Positions 1 to 12,954 of a stretch of 64,000 bases of DNA are shown in pieces. Source of the DNA: Aculops lycopersici (Eukaryota; Arthropoda; Arachnida; Trombidiformes; Eriophyidae); the NCBI GenBank assembly GCA_015350385.1, contig WNKI01000005.1, positions 1,770,664-1,834,663 of the forward strand. The letters are read 5' to 3'. How positions within the stretch are numbered: the first letter of the stretch is position 1; every line of letters starts with the position of its first letter. The position numbers and the translations under genes were made by a program. The notes under the pieces are model-generated. The model worked only from the letters and a program-made list of their open reading frames with translations, searched no databases and was not told the DNA's origin.

Positions 1-1075
1 CAACGATCACTTGTTAACCGAGAAAAGCTTGGTAGCAGCTAGAGACCGACCGAGCGGCTGAGGTCCGTCCGCTCGGCGTGAATGTTCTGCTTCTCTGGTC
101 TCGAGAAAACAGCCACGAGCTGTTTGCCTCGATATCCGGTTGGCAAGTTTGGCCTTTTAAATTCGACTCAAGAAAAACAGGAAGTGAGTTTCTCGCTAGA
201 ATCTATCCGAGCTTCTTCTCTACGGAACACAACGGTGCCTTGAAGGGAAGAAGGGAATAGTATGATTTTTAACTCCTAGTGGTTGCGCTTAACAACCAAA
301 CTCGAGATCTAACTAGCATTCTATTCTATTAACGAGTTTACGCGAGCCTCTAGCGCCTCCAGTTGCATTATCTGGCCACCAGCCGGCCGGCATTTAGACA
401 ATTAACCTGCATGTGTCTCAGGTGGCCCACTAGCCGCCGGCTGGTGACCCTCCGAGCGACGGATTGGCTCAGCTGACGTTGGACGAGAGTTAAAAGAACA
501 ACTGCCCCCGACTCCAACAACAGAGAGACTCGACAAATTGTCTAGATGTGAGCCCATTAATTACGCAAAACACGTCTCTCCTCCTGAGGCCGGGTGTCCC
601 ATCGGCAATGATAATAACAGCCGCAAGCCGGAAACTGACCGTCATCTCCCTTTCGCTTGGCAAAGTTGGTAGTGGTTGCTTCGTAGCCTCCGTCGTGATC
701 GTCGCCAGGTAGTTGGTTTGCAAATGCAAATCCTTGGCTAACAAACGAGCCAGACCTAAAAGACTAACACTGGCTTTGCTCGCTACTCGCCTGTCTCTTG
801 TGGTGCGCGATAATTGGTCCTCTCTATCCAACTAAAGGTGCGACTAGATTGCCGGTTTAGTGTTGGAGTCGTCGTGGTTGTAGGCAGCTGCTTTAGTTGT
901 GCAATCGCAGCAGCTAGATGAGTCTCTTCGTGTATCCCATTTGCAGCGGGGGCTCTGGTTGCCAACTTAAGCGGTAGAGCCAATGCTGCTGCCTATACCG
1001 CCACTAACTCGTGTGAGATTTGATATCTCGCCTGTCGTTTGTGTGTTTGTGTGTAATGCAATGGAAATCAAGTCA

Positions 1076-1135
1076 AGTCGAGTCGAGTCGAGTCGAGTCG
1101 AGTCGAGTCGAGTCGAGTCGAGTCGAGTCGAGTCG
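1076..1135. repeat. Pentanucleotide microsatellite (AGTCG)12
   Basis: Twelve uninterrupted copies of AGTCG, preceded by one variant copy AGTCA at 1071-1075. The array lies in presumed intron. It is translatable in one frame, but the resulting Ser/Arg/Val/Glu repeat is a by-product of the microsatellite. Confidence 0.95.
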
Positions 1136-4100
1136 AATGAACTGACTGACCGAAAGCAACTGATAAGCCAGCACCACTTATTGTTGCTATTATTGTTGTA
1201 GTGGCACTAAAGGTTGTTGCTATTGGTGTTACCAGGCAGGTAAAGGTAAACTCGCAATTGTGCCTCTGGGCTCTTGTGCAGAAAACGATGGAATTGCAAA
1301 AATCAAGCGACTAGTTCAGACTTTCGCTGGTTGCATTTGCGTCTACGTTTGCGATAAGCGACCAGCAAGTGGGCTCCCGTCACTAGGTTCAAATGAACAC
1401 GGCGCCGAGTGGGTGATGTGTAAAACGCGAACTTTGAATGCTAGTCTCTGGAGTGGTTGTAACAACATCAACGGAAGCGGCAGCTCATGTGTAACTAGAC
1501 TTCCATTTGATTTAGGCAAACTTAATGATATCTAACCGCCGAGATTCTCCAGGGACTCAACTGGCTGGCGGGTGGCTGGGATTAAACTCCAAATGAATCA
1601 GAATTATTCTCATCTACTTTATACGCTAGCTATCCGTCTATCTAGCTCAGAAGCAACGAGCACCGAGCGAGGGGCGAAGAGAGAGGTTCTCGTGGATCAT
1701 CCCTGTGGCTAGACAAGAGGCATTTGAGCAAGTTAATCACTCAAGTTTCTCCATCTTTGATTTGCCTCTCGCCAGCTAATCATTTCCCTTGGTAGCGCGC
1801 TGAGTTTGCTGAGACAATTCGAGATGCTGTCTTACAAGTGGGCAACTTATTCTCTCTTCTCGCTTTCCTTCTATTTTGCCCAAAGCCGAGCGCAAGCGAA
1901 CCACTTGCCGCGTTGCCCAACTCAAGGGAGGGATAAAAAAGAAGAGTTCAGCAGGGAGAGCAAGTGAGCAACTAGAAAGGATGATAATGATGATGATGGT
2001 CATCATCTCTAGCGAGTGTTCCGCTGGCGGCCACTTCCGGTGGACGATTCGAAACGCGGCTTTCAGCTCGCTGGACTTGAGGCCGAGTTGTCGCTAAAGT
2101 TGCTGCGGCTGCTTCTGCTGCTGGAGAGTTAGAGAAGCGAGAAAAATCAAATCGATTCTCGCTCGCTAGCAGTGAGTCGGATACCCTCTGGATTGGTGAG
2201 AGAAAATTGCTAGCACCACTAGCGCCAACACTACTACTACTACTAACACAGAATCCAGCTACAAAAGTCGCCACTTTTCTCGCTCGAGTCTCGGGCTAGC
2301 TACTGGCACAAAAAAGGAGGGAGAGAGAAGAGTAGCCAATAGCATGGACCTAGTGACTGGTCGTTTGTGGAATCAATACAGGGAAAAAGAGACAGCGACA
2401 ATTTCACGCCAAGCTAGCAGCCGGAAGTCGGCCATTCGCATGCATTAATATTCATTAACTCGATTGGCCGCCGTTGCCGCTGACTCGTTTGGTCAATCAC
2501 TCCTCCTTTTAGTTGCCGATGAATGGGCCAGCCAATTGGCTCATGTTTGCGGCCATCCAACTGACCGACTGACTGGCCATTTGGTCTGGTGGTTGCAGCG
2601 AAACCGCAACCGACTGATTTAAGCTTTTGGTCGTCAATCTGTGAGCTTGAGGTTCCAGTTCAAGTGTCAAGCGGCCGGCTGACCCGTCGATTGAATTCGA
2701 AACGACGTTGACCGGATAGACCAAACTAACTTTGCGTGCACTTCTCTCCCTTGAACGCCACGATAGCCAAGCCGATCGACGACCAACTGGAAAGCATTTA
2801 GGCGGGAGAGTGAGATGAAAGATAGTTTTTCAGTGTATTAGTGAGGCTTGTGTTTTTGAATACTCTTGGCAGAGGTCACCTCCCCGTTTTGAGGTAAAAA
2901 ATTGTTAGAAAATTGGTGCAAAAATTTCATTGCAGAAAAGGGGAAACGTCGGGGGCATAGAAGGCGACGCCCACCGAACGACCAGATTATTTTTATTTCG
3001 GCGCCAGGTCGCTAGAGTCCCGCTATCCACTGAGGCAACAAGCGGCTAATGGACGTTGGGAGTAACCGGCTTCAGTTCAACTTTAGACAAATCTGTGCCT
3101 CACTTTACTCTGCTTTACTGGTTTGTCTGATTTTTAGCCAATCATTTGGTCTCTGCTGCTAGCATGCTCTTCGAGCTCGTCGACTTTGTCACTTTGGAAC
3201 ATTGTAGTCCGCTTAGTTTGCTGAGCAGCCAACTCTTCCCTTGCAGCCTATAGCCTAGCCACCAAACCCTCGAACTCCTTCCGTTGAGCAGCTTCGAGCG
3301 GGAGTCTCTTCTCGTCGTTGTTGTCGCTGTCGTCTTCTGTGCGACGGTCCGTCAGTCGACAGAGAGCTGGACTTCCGGTTCCGGTTTGCCGGCGGCGCCG
3401 GCATCGTTGTTGCGCTCGTCGCTGACAGCAACACAAACAACTGCAAGCAGCCGAGATTCTCGCGAGCTGTCTGCTACTTCCCTTGCGACCACCAGTAAGC
3501 TGCAGTCTTGACGTCCAATGCGATCTCGCGACAGTGATCATCGTCACTGCTGCCGCTTTTGGCCCAAAGTTGTTGTCGTCGCTTAGGTTGTCGAGTTGGT
3601 CGGCGCTCGCCAGCCCAACTCAACAAGCAAAGAGAAACTTGGCGCCGGAATGCAAGCGCGCCAGTCGGTGTGTTTGCATGCAGATGCATTAACGAAATTG
3701 GTTTTCAATTACACAGCCGCAAACGAGGCCACTGCGCAGTGGTTGCTGTTGGTGTGTCGTTCGTTCCATAGCCGGCAACACTAACAACCGCCGACTCCAA
3801 CTCGACAGCCACAACAATCGACGACAAGCGCGCACGTCGAGTGCCATCAACCTATCGACGAGACGAGACGACACGACACGAGGCGAGACGAGGAGCGAGA
3901 GAGACGAACCGGCAACTCGTGTTAAGGATTGAGGTAAACGTTCGACTCAATGGGTAGCACCGACGCCGTCGGAGGCTATAGTCCAAGCGAGCGGCTTACG
4001 TAACCAATCGAATGCTCGCCTCGCTTGTCATCATCGCGGCTGTCGTCCGCGTCATCGAGGCGGCGGTTGGCTTTATTGTTTGCCCCGTAGCCGAGCGAGC

Positions 4101-5437
4101 GGCTCGCCCGTCGGGCGCCTAGCGACCATTGAGTCCAACAGCAACAGCAGCAGCAGCAACAACAACAACAACAAACCCACCGGCCAGCCAACAAGACGAC
4201 AACGTCATGCATCATCACGATATTCAAAGCCGACTTGTCGTAGTCGTCGTGCTCGTTGCTAATGCTGCCGCCGCCGCGGCCGCTGGTCTCCGTTCGTCTG
4301 GTTGGATTGTCGTGCAGCTCGCTGTGCCATTCGAGCTCTCGATCGCTAGAGTCTCGCCAGTTTGAGGGTCGCAAGCTGGCGCCTAGCGACCAAGGCTCAA
4401 AACCAACTGAGTTGCTCTCATCCCCCAAAAGGAGACAGGGAAAGCTTCGGTTCGGGTTCAAGCGCCGGAAACTGGAGCTCGTTGTTGTGGCACAGTTTTG
4501 TGGAAGCGAAATTTATCATCGACGAGCGCAAACTTGCCGCGCATGGGGCTTGAGTTGCAAGTTCCAACTCAAGCTGCTGCCTCTGCCAAGATTTAGCGCC
4601 AACAGAAAGGACGATAAATTTACAACTTCATCTCTCTCCCTCTCCCGCTTTCTAGTCTGCAACCGAGCGGCTAGCACACGATTGACTTTGTGTAAATTTT
4701 TGCCTCCAAGATTCGAGAAGAATGAAGCTGAAGGCGAGACTTATGCTAGAGTTCAAACTGAGCTTTTGATACTCTCCTCCTGTTTTTTCATCCTGAACTT
4801 TTGATATGCACACCAACTTCAGTCGATGGCAGTTGAGTTTAGGGCGCAACTCTCGCGAGTTCCAATCCAACGCAATGCACTCGCCAGCTAAAGAGCTAAA
4901 CTTCCTCCCAAATTCATTGCCATTTATTTCAATTCAGCTGCCCGGTTGGCGGTTCAGCGGCAGTTTTGGCTTCAAAAACTAGCTGCTCTCCAAAGCAAAA
5001 AAGCTAAACTTGACTCAAAAATATGAGCTCAGCACATTGATTGTCTGTGGCACGAAGTCGGTGATTATCCCAAAGGCCGCCCACAATTTCCACTGCGGAT
5101 CCATGGAACAGTAAAAGTGGTGCCTGAAATAATCGACAAGCGCTAATTTCTATTCAGTTCAAATCCCCTAATTCCGCTCGTTACTTCTACAAGTGAGTGT
5201 CTCTAAAGTGACGCTCGGCAAATTGACGAGTTTCTCCTTTGGCTTGCTGGCAAGAGTCGTCGCCTAGTTACAGTATAATTCAAACTGGCGCCACTACCCT
5301 ACGCCTCGTTGGCGCAGTAGGAATGGACAGCAAATGTCTTGACTCCATTCACTAAACTAAACTCAAACTCAAACTGAACTCAAACTGAACTCCGTTTGCT
5401 TGGACCTAAGCGGCACGCAAAATATTATTGGATCTTG

Positions 5438-5455
5438 TCGCTAGGCGCCTAGCGA
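5438..5455. repeat. Perfect 18-bp palindrome TCGCTAGGCGCCTAGCGA
   Basis: The two halves of this word are exact reverse complements with no spacer. The half-site CTAGCGA recurs many times in the window (for example 4118, 4380, 26538, 53211). The palindrome could be a dimeric protein-binding site or two abutting copies of a dispersed motif. No function is shown. Confidence 0.6.
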
Positions 5456-8400
5456 GCGGTTCGTGTGCGCTGGGTTGCGTTGCATTGCGCTGCGCTGAGC
5501 TGAGCAGAGCGGACTGAACGCGCGTATCTCGAATCCCAAATCGCGTGCGCCCAGCGAGTTCATTTGAATTCGCGTGCCGCAAGGCTCCAATTTCTCCTCC
5601 GTCCCCCTCCGTTCGACTGCTCACTTTGATGCCGCTCCTCTTTTTGGCGGCGGCGACGGCGGCGGCGGCAGTGGCGGAGCCAAAAGAGCAGCCACAGCTA
5701 GCACGTCGCTCGCTCTTTCGGCAGCGCAATTGATGGTTTGCGCTGAAAACAATCTGTTATCACGTCGTCGTTGTCGCTGTTGTTGGTTGACTTTTGCCTT
5801 TACGCTTTCTTCGGTCTCACTGGCGACGGCAAAGGAGCGGAGCCAACTGGAATGTTGCGCCAGCGACTCGTGTGCATGATAATGGAATGTGAGTCGGCGC
5901 TTGCCGGTTGGCGAGACGGAGAGCGCACAACAAATTGCGCTACACCAACGAAACCAGCGACGCCGACAACTCCGACCACAAAACTCCGAGTCTCGCCGCA
6001 ACCAGCGAGCCCGCGGAAGTGCCCACGAGCGCAAGCAGAAGCGCAGACTTGAGGCGCCCAACTTCCGGTCGCCCGCTACTCGTTTGGGCGGGCAGCGGAT
6101 GGACAAGGGACTCGCCGGTGTTCGGTCGGTCGGTGGGCGAGCTTCTTGCAGTTGGCTCTTCCAATTCAGGGTAGAGGCAAGGGAAAGAGTCAAGCGGCTA
6201 ACTTGCGGTTGAGGGTAGCGAAATCTCGACGCTTTCCTTCTGCTTTGGCCGAGGTATCGTGCGTTTGCTGCTCACTTTCTTCTCGCAACTTGGCATAGAG
6301 CTTGTGGTTGTGGTGATCGTTGTCTCGCCGCATGAGATCCGCTAATGATTCCCTCAATTCCACCAACAAACGCTCCTACTACAAGCGCAAAATTGTAGCC
6401 AGGGGAGAAGGCAAACGCAACAATTTAATGATGTTTCAACGGAAATCTCGTCGCTTCTGTTTAGCCAACTCGTCACTCTAGTTGGTCAGGCGAAGACATT
6501 GAAACCAACGGTGCCAGATACTACTGTCAGCTACTATCTCAGTTTGTCTCTGTTGACTTGGCAGCAGCAGAGGCAGTTTTCATTGATTCTAATTGTCGAG
6601 TTTGCTTCGTGTTCTAGTCTCTCGCTGCCAACTAGAGTCAAGTTGGAAGGTTAACTATTGTTGTGGGCCCTATTCTCTCCTCTGGTTTTCCTCTAGATCC
6701 AGTAGAAACTTTAGACTAGCCGAAAAACTGATGAAAATTTGTGTTCAAATCTGCTCTAGTTCTCGGCAAGTCGCAAAAAACCAGAAAATCTACGACACGC
6801 GAACCGCTCGCCGTGTGGGCGAGCCGAAAGAAGGTAACCAACGCTTCCGGTTTCCTGTTTCACCTCGCGCCTGTCGCCAATCAATCGCTTGCTCCGCTTG
6901 GTGTGTTTGTTCGGCGCGAATGTGAATGTGAACCGGAAACGGGGAAGTCAGGTGACTTCAATGGGAGCTCACGATGAAAGGGGACAACAAAGCGAGGGGC
7001 GAAAGTTATATGAGAGCTGGATGGTGTGGCGAGCAAACGAACGGAACCGATCGGCTGTTCGGTTATTGTGGCCGGCCGGCTGGTCACAATGGCCGACTAG
7101 TCGGGAGAAAGATAACGCCATTGGCAGCTCATATAGTGGAGTTATATTGTGTGTGTGAGTATGTGGCTCGCTATTATTATTAATATCTGGCGGTCAAATC
7201 AGTTCATTGAATCGAATTGCATGAGTCAACCATTGACGTCGCTGGCCATGCAACGACCACCGGCCCACCCCCTCCGACTGGCGTTGCTCTTTTAGTTTCC
7301 CGCTCCGTCTTTGCTACCATCATATACACCGTCCATTTTGTTGTTGTTGAGCGCAAAATGGACAGCGGCACCATCGTTGGCTCGTTTCTTTCGTCTCGGT
7401 GCTTAGCTTCCACTGGCGGCCAACGAGATGACGGATTTGCGGCAAACTAGACCAAAATAAGCTCACTTTTTGTTTGTGTGTCCGAAACACGCGGCTCCTA
7501 GAATGGATAATCGAGCCGACGCGGAGAAAAGAACAATTAGCGATTCCAATTGGTTTGGATTAAATCTGGCCCAGGTGTCCAGTTGCACCAGCAAGCCACT
7601 GAGCAAACCTGGCGACTTGCCCGCCGGAAGTCGCTCTCAGGATATCGCTTGCTGCTGTCCGTTAATTTTGCCTCCTTTCTCTCTCTCTCTCTCTTGCTTG
7701 TCGAGTTTCAACAACCAAAGAGAGGGAGAGAACAGCGACATTTGGACTTCTGCTAGCAGCGAGGGCAAGCCAATCGGATCCATTCACATGCTTCACTTGG
7801 CAAGCCCGACGTCTCTCCCAGCGAGCCAATCGATTTGGACGAGTCGAGCAAACCAAACGCTTGAATTGGCCTTTAGCTAGGAGGTTGTCCAGCCAGCCGC
7901 TCGTCTCAGTTAGCTAGCAAACTCATGGTGTCGAGTGAGTGTTTTCATGCAACTCGAGTGCGCGAAATGGAATAGCAAAGCGAGAAACTGGCGTTAAGCG
8001 AAAAGAACAGCGCTCCTCCAACGCTGCTCTCGAGAGCTACGACATCCCAGATGACGCTAAGACCCAATAGCAAACTACAAAACTAACTACGCCGACGACG
8101 ACAGGCAAACAACTGGAACAAACCGAAGCGGAAGTCGCAAAACAACATGAGCGACGACATCCACTCGGCGGCAAGCAACAGCAACACAGACGACGACAAA
8201 TCGATTGGCCGATTGTTTGCAGTTGAAGTTGAAGTTGAGTTGAGGCCGAGGAATACAACTGGCAAGTTGCTACACTTGGCCAAAAGGCAACAATGCAAGC
8301 AAGAGTTGTTCTTGCTTGTTTTGCCCACGGAATTGATGTGACAAGCGCACATGAGCCAGCTAACTCGTCGAGGCCCAACCAACTTCCGGTTGCTGGTCTT

Positions 8401-8751
8401 GTATCTTTGTTAAGCTCAAACCATCTCATTGCACGATGCAGTGGACTTTTGGCTGATTTGTACTTGTAATGTTTAGACCCTCAACTCCGTTGGTCGACCT
8501 AATTGTTGATGTCGGCCGAGTGGTGGCTGTGTAGATTTTTCGTTGTTGTTGTTTTTGTCTATGAACTATGTGAAATGATAGGGATCCGATTATGAGAATA
8601 CGCAAAAGTTGCGCCAAACGCAGTGGTGGGCCTCATAGTGTCGCACATCAATCTGGTGGCGACGTTAGCTAGGAGCAACCCGGAGCCAATAATCTAAAAC
8701 TAAAAACACTGAAACCATCACCAAGATAGAAGGAGAAAAAGCGGCACTCAC

Positions 8752-8800
8752 CTCGATGCCTGTTGGTCTGCTTGTCAAACATCAGCATTGCGTCCTCGAT
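8752..8800 (-). CDS. msi: Musashi exon 4 (middle of RRM2)
   Basis: A 49-bp exon between an acceptor (CGCCCAG on the minus strand) and a GTGAGT donor. In phase with the preceding exon it reads IEDAMLMFDKQTNRHR-G, the loop and beta-strand region after RNP2 of the second RRM in Musashi proteins. It is in phase 0 at its start and phase 1 at its end. The next expected exon, carrying RNP1 of RRM2 (GFGFVTF), is not found in the window, so the gene continues beyond base 1. Confidence 0.9.
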
Positions 8801-9488
8801 CTGGGCGAGTTTTGGGTTGAAAAGCACGCGGTTTGTAGCAAATGGTAGTTGCGGTGTTCAGTTGGGTTGAATGTTGGGCGGTTGTAGGTTAGCAGCACGC
8901 GCGTTGCGTAATGTTTGTTTGTAGTGCAAAAGATTAGGCGAAGTTTAAAGTTAGTTGTGTGATCTGAGGCAATAAATTCAGGTTTCTATTCTGTTCTATT
9001 GCGACCAGGAGTGGTTGGTTGGATGGCTAGTTGTTTGGAAAGTCGCGAGTTTGGAGGGGGGGAGTTTGAAAAAGTTGTTGCGGCAACATTCGGCGTGGCA
9101 TTGTTCAAGTGGAGGCCTCGCAGGTAAAGTGGCCCGTTTGGCGACAAGCAGCTAGCAGTTGGCCGGCCGCCGTGGTCAGGTGAGTTGTGGGGCGCAAAAG
9201 TCTCACGCGCTTGAACTCTTAGTTGCGCATCGTCCAAATACCAAATATGCTCACGATTGATGCAGCCCGCCAGCCAGCCAATTGGTTCGAGCACGACTTT
9301 TGCCTCGGCCTTCAGCGTCGTCGTCGCCGTCGTCGGGTGGCTCACAAACGAGCATTCAGGCGCGAACCAAGCACTAGCCACTTCCGGCGGATGAGCGAGT
9401 TGGCCCGTTCCGAGCATAAGAAGGAGGAGAAAGAGGAGGAGGAGGAGGTGGAGGTGGAGCAAAGGTAGCTGGTGGCCGATGTACTTAC

Positions 9489-9581
9489 AACTCCGAATTG
9501 TTCGAAATAAGCTCTCACATCGTCAAGTGTCGTATGGGCAGAGAGTCCGCCCACGAAAACCTTTTTGGTTCTGGTGACCAT
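9489..9581 (-). CDS. msi: Musashi exon 3 (start of RRM2)
   Basis: A 93-bp, phase 0-0 exon flanked by a CGAGCAG acceptor and a GTAAGTA donor. It encodes MVTRTKKVFVGGLSAHTTLD followed by DVRAYFEQFGV. The segment begins with the inter-RRM linker MVTRTKK that is almost invariant in Musashi and continues with RNP2 (KVFVGGL) of the second RNA-recognition motif. The fit to Musashi is clear; DAZAP1 and hnRNP A/B proteins have a different linker. Confidence 0.93.
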
Positions 9582-12500
9582 CTGCTCGCGTTTAGGTGAT
9601 CGTTTGCGTAATCGTTGCGGTTTGGTTGTGTTTTGTCGTCGTCGTCGTTGTAGTTTGTGTTTGAGTTTGCGTTTGCATTAACAGGGAGGCAAGCGAAATT
9701 GAGTTTGTGTTGTTTTGGTGGGCGAAGGAGGTTTCGGGTTAGTGTTTGTATTTGTGTTTGTGGATGTGCTTCAAGTTTTCTTTGCTACTTTGGTGCTCTA
9801 GCCAACGGCGAAACTTATCGGTATTCCACCGCAATGAAAGCAGCAGCAGCAGCCGCTGCCACTCAATGAGAGCAACATTGAGTGGCACTCGCTTGCCAGA
9901 GTCTTGCCGGCCTAAGATTTCAACCAGATTTGCCAGTCAGCTTGTTGGTCAGTTAAACAGATGGACACACACACACAGAGTGGCGCTAGTGCTATCGAAA
10001 GCGACCTTCCGCTTGGAGGCGAGAATTAATTTGTCGCCCATTAGCATGAGAATTAGCCGCAGTGTCTTCGTCGTCTTGACTCCATCTCCGAAGGTTGAGC
10101 AACGCAATGTAGTGTAACGCCCCGCAAAGCAACCTTTTCACGTGCTCTAGTTGGTTCTTCTCTTGTATGGGATCTTAAAGGTTAGCTTAGCCGAGTGGTT
10201 GGTCTAGCCAATTGGCGCCAAGAGGCTATTTGCCACTGGGAGAAAGAAGCAGAGAGGCAGGCAGAGAAATCTAATGCGCTTTCTGGTCCCTCGTTTGGTT
10301 ATCCAAGTGTAAACTAACTGATACTAGAGGAGCAGCTAGCCAAGTGGCATAAACGCCCACTAGTGGCGGCGGTGGTGGTGGTGGTGGTCGCGGCAACTCG
10401 CCAAACTAAAGGGCCACTCAGCTGGCCACAGGAGTCAAGTGGATGCCGGGCCATTGTTGTCGTTGTTGTTGCTCTTGTTCCACTTCCAGCTCCTAGGTTA
10501 ACTTAATCTAAACCCAAACTTTAGCTCGCATCCAAACTTCTAACGCCGAGCCTCCGATTGCAACTTCCGGCTCGACGAGTTTGGAATTGAATGTCGGCGT
10601 CCAGATTTCGCCGGTTTGCAACTCAACTTGGGGGAGCTTCGAGCTGACGGCCGCCGCTGCCTTTTAATTGAATGGATTCAATTCCCCTAAAACAAACTAA
10701 CCAATTGGCCGCTAGGAGTTCCAACAAAACCAACTGGCCAAAACCACTGGCCCCCTAAGCGAGCAGTTTGCGGTGGTGGCAATGGTGTCTGCAATGGAAG
10801 AGGCAGTGGCAGTGGCGCCAGTCGGTTGCTTTGCCGACTGCTCTCCACTTTCTGCTCAACCAGCCAGCGAGTGGCCAACAACAAATGGACCAACCGACTG
10901 GCCGGTGGGCTCTTATTGTTTCGCTTGCTGTCGTCGTCGTCGTCTAGTTGCTCGGTTGGCCAGCTGAGCGAGTCGCCAACTTTATTGGTTCTCTCTAGTC
11001 GATTAATTTTGCCGCCAGTTCAAATTTCGCCCACTCGATGGACTGGCGCTTGGGCAATGGCAACGGCAACGGCAAAGAGGCCAACGCAAACTCGAGTTGC
11101 AAGTTTAGTTTGATCAGTTTGGTCTGTTTCTAGTTGGCGGCGAGCAAACTCAAGTCTGAAACCAAAACTAAAACGAGAACCCACTTTCAAGTGAAACACA
11201 AACTCTTCCGAACCAACTCCTTGAGTTGTTTTGCCCATCAGTCGACACACTTCCGTCTCGAAATGTCGGCCTCTCAGCTAAACTTCAGTGTTAGAAACCA
11301 AAGGAGACTAGTCACCTCAATGAAACTCAACGCTGTACGTTGTTAGATGGATCGGCGTCTAGCGACAGTTCCCTCTCTCTCTTGACGTCCACCTGGGAAT
11401 CAAACTTACGGTGAGAGAGAAGCCAACTTAGTTTGGCTCCGTTGTCTCTATTCCACGCGAGCTTGGTGGTCGCATTGTCTTTAATTTGGAGCACTCTCTT
11501 GCCTTCCTCTGGTCTCGGTGTCCACTTCCAAACAGGCAGCCTGTCGGGCAACTCGAGTCGACCCTTTAGCTACCAGGTGGAGTTAAATAGAATGAAAAAC
11601 TACAAACTAACGAGTGGCCTTTTCACCTGTCCACTGGCCCCCGCTCGCTCGATTTATTTGTCGCCAACTCGGCGCTTGGTGGTTTCTCTTCTCAACATTA
11701 GTCGAGTTGTGTGTAGATAACTAAAGAGAGTCTTCAGGTGAACGGTGGCAGACAGGCCGGCAAGCTAGCTAGTTGTCCGAGTTCAGTGAGCCGCTAAACG
11801 AGCGGCGCGTAGCGTTGCACGCACGACAACTTGGGCCAAAGTTGAGTCAAGTCGAGCTTAAGCCTCGGAGACGGGCTATAAGGCAAACCAAATTGGGGGC
11901 CAACAATATCGCCGCGTTGTGCTCAGTCACTTGGCCGGTGCAATTAGCAGTGGCGCCCACAAACACAACACAACACATACTTAGACTTGGACTTGGACTT
12001 ATATATACTCACACTCATACTTGCGAGTTTGAGCGTAAGTCCACCCTAGTGGGCAGCTTAAGCCGGCAACTCCGGGCAGAGCGACTCGCCGTAAGCGGCT
12101 AAAATCAGCGGCGGCCAGCAACCAAAGGGCCACCTAGAGACGAGGAGGCGCGAGACCAAGACTCGCGGCAATGCGGCCACGTTCTTGCTATGGCCCTCGC
12201 CGCCGCCGCCAACGTGAGACAACAATGGCAACAACAGCAACAATATGAGGCAACAACTGCAACACTGATCATCATTTCAAATCATTAGGCAAGAAAACAA
12301 TTAAACTTAATGAATGGATTGCGCATTTATGTTTGCCATGTGCTCGTCGCTCACTCGCTCATCTCCCAGTTTGTGAGTTACTCTCTCTCTCACTTTCTCC
12401 ATTGCAATTGCCATTCCTACAGGGAGTTTGACTCCAATTTCTTCGATCTGGTTCCCTCTTCTGCCCCAATCTCCGCTGGCCACTAAACTTCTCTCGAGCA

Positions 12501-12827
12501 TCCAGACCTCTCGACTCGACTTTGGTGGCCGCCAACTAAAGCTGCACAGTGGCGAAATTAGTTAAGCTTCTCCCTCCTCGTCGGAGTTGTCGTGGTCTTC
12601 GAAGTTGCGGTAGTCCTCTAGCGTCAGGTGGAGGGATTAGAGCTTAATTCAACAAGAGGCTGGTAGTTAACTATGGCACCGGCAGCGGCGGCGAGCAAGG
12701 AATAGTAATGGTGAGACACAGAAACACACAATAGCAAATAGAGCTACCGAACAGATTAAAGGTAGAGTGGCAAACTCGGTTATGGTTATAGAAACGAGGG
12801 TGTGGAAAAAGTGAGCAGTTTACTTAC
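9582..12827 (-). other. Musashi intron 2
   Basis: Intron between exons 2 and 3, about 3.2 kb. No other coding exon is supported. It contains GA/GT-rich runs, GTC and AGC triplet runs, and two ACTTCCGG words (10563, plus one at 9380 just outside). Confidence 0.7.
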
Positions 12828-12954
12828 CCTCGGATTTGCGCGCTTTGGAAACGCCACCTTCGGATCAACCTTCTTGCCGTCGAGCTCGTGGGGTCCATTG
12901 GCCAGCACTTTCTCCACACTAGTTGCGTCGGCGAAGGTGACGAACCCGAAGCCT
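12828..12954 (-). CDS. msi: Musashi exon 2 (end of RRM1)
   Basis: A 127-bp exon flanked by an AAAAACAG acceptor and a GTAAGT donor. It completes the codon split at the end of exon 1 and reads RGFGFVTFADATSVEKVLAN and on through HELDGKKVDPKVAFPKRANPR. RNP1 of the first RRM (RGFGFVTF) and the VDPKVAFP signature of Musashi are both intact. The aromatic residues that stack on RNA are kept, so RNA binding is expected. Confidence 0.95.

Larger units (their letters stand above)
1..8751. other. Non-coding stretch, probably Musashi intron
   Basis: I find no supportable coding exon here. The Musashi exon at 8752-8800 ends in a splice donor and no downstream Musashi exon (end of RRM2, C-terminal tail) can be recognised on the minus strand of this stretch. 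It is therefore most simply read as intron of that gene running off the left edge. The DNA is full of short simple-sequence runs and scattered ACTTCCGG and CTAGCGA words. Short open frames occur on both strands but lack conserved motifs or matching splice sites. Confidence 0.5.

Noticed and set aside
983..1201. 72-codon plus-strand frame with SRVES repeats
   Set aside because: It is the translation of the (AGTCG)12 microsatellite; no conserved sequence on either side.
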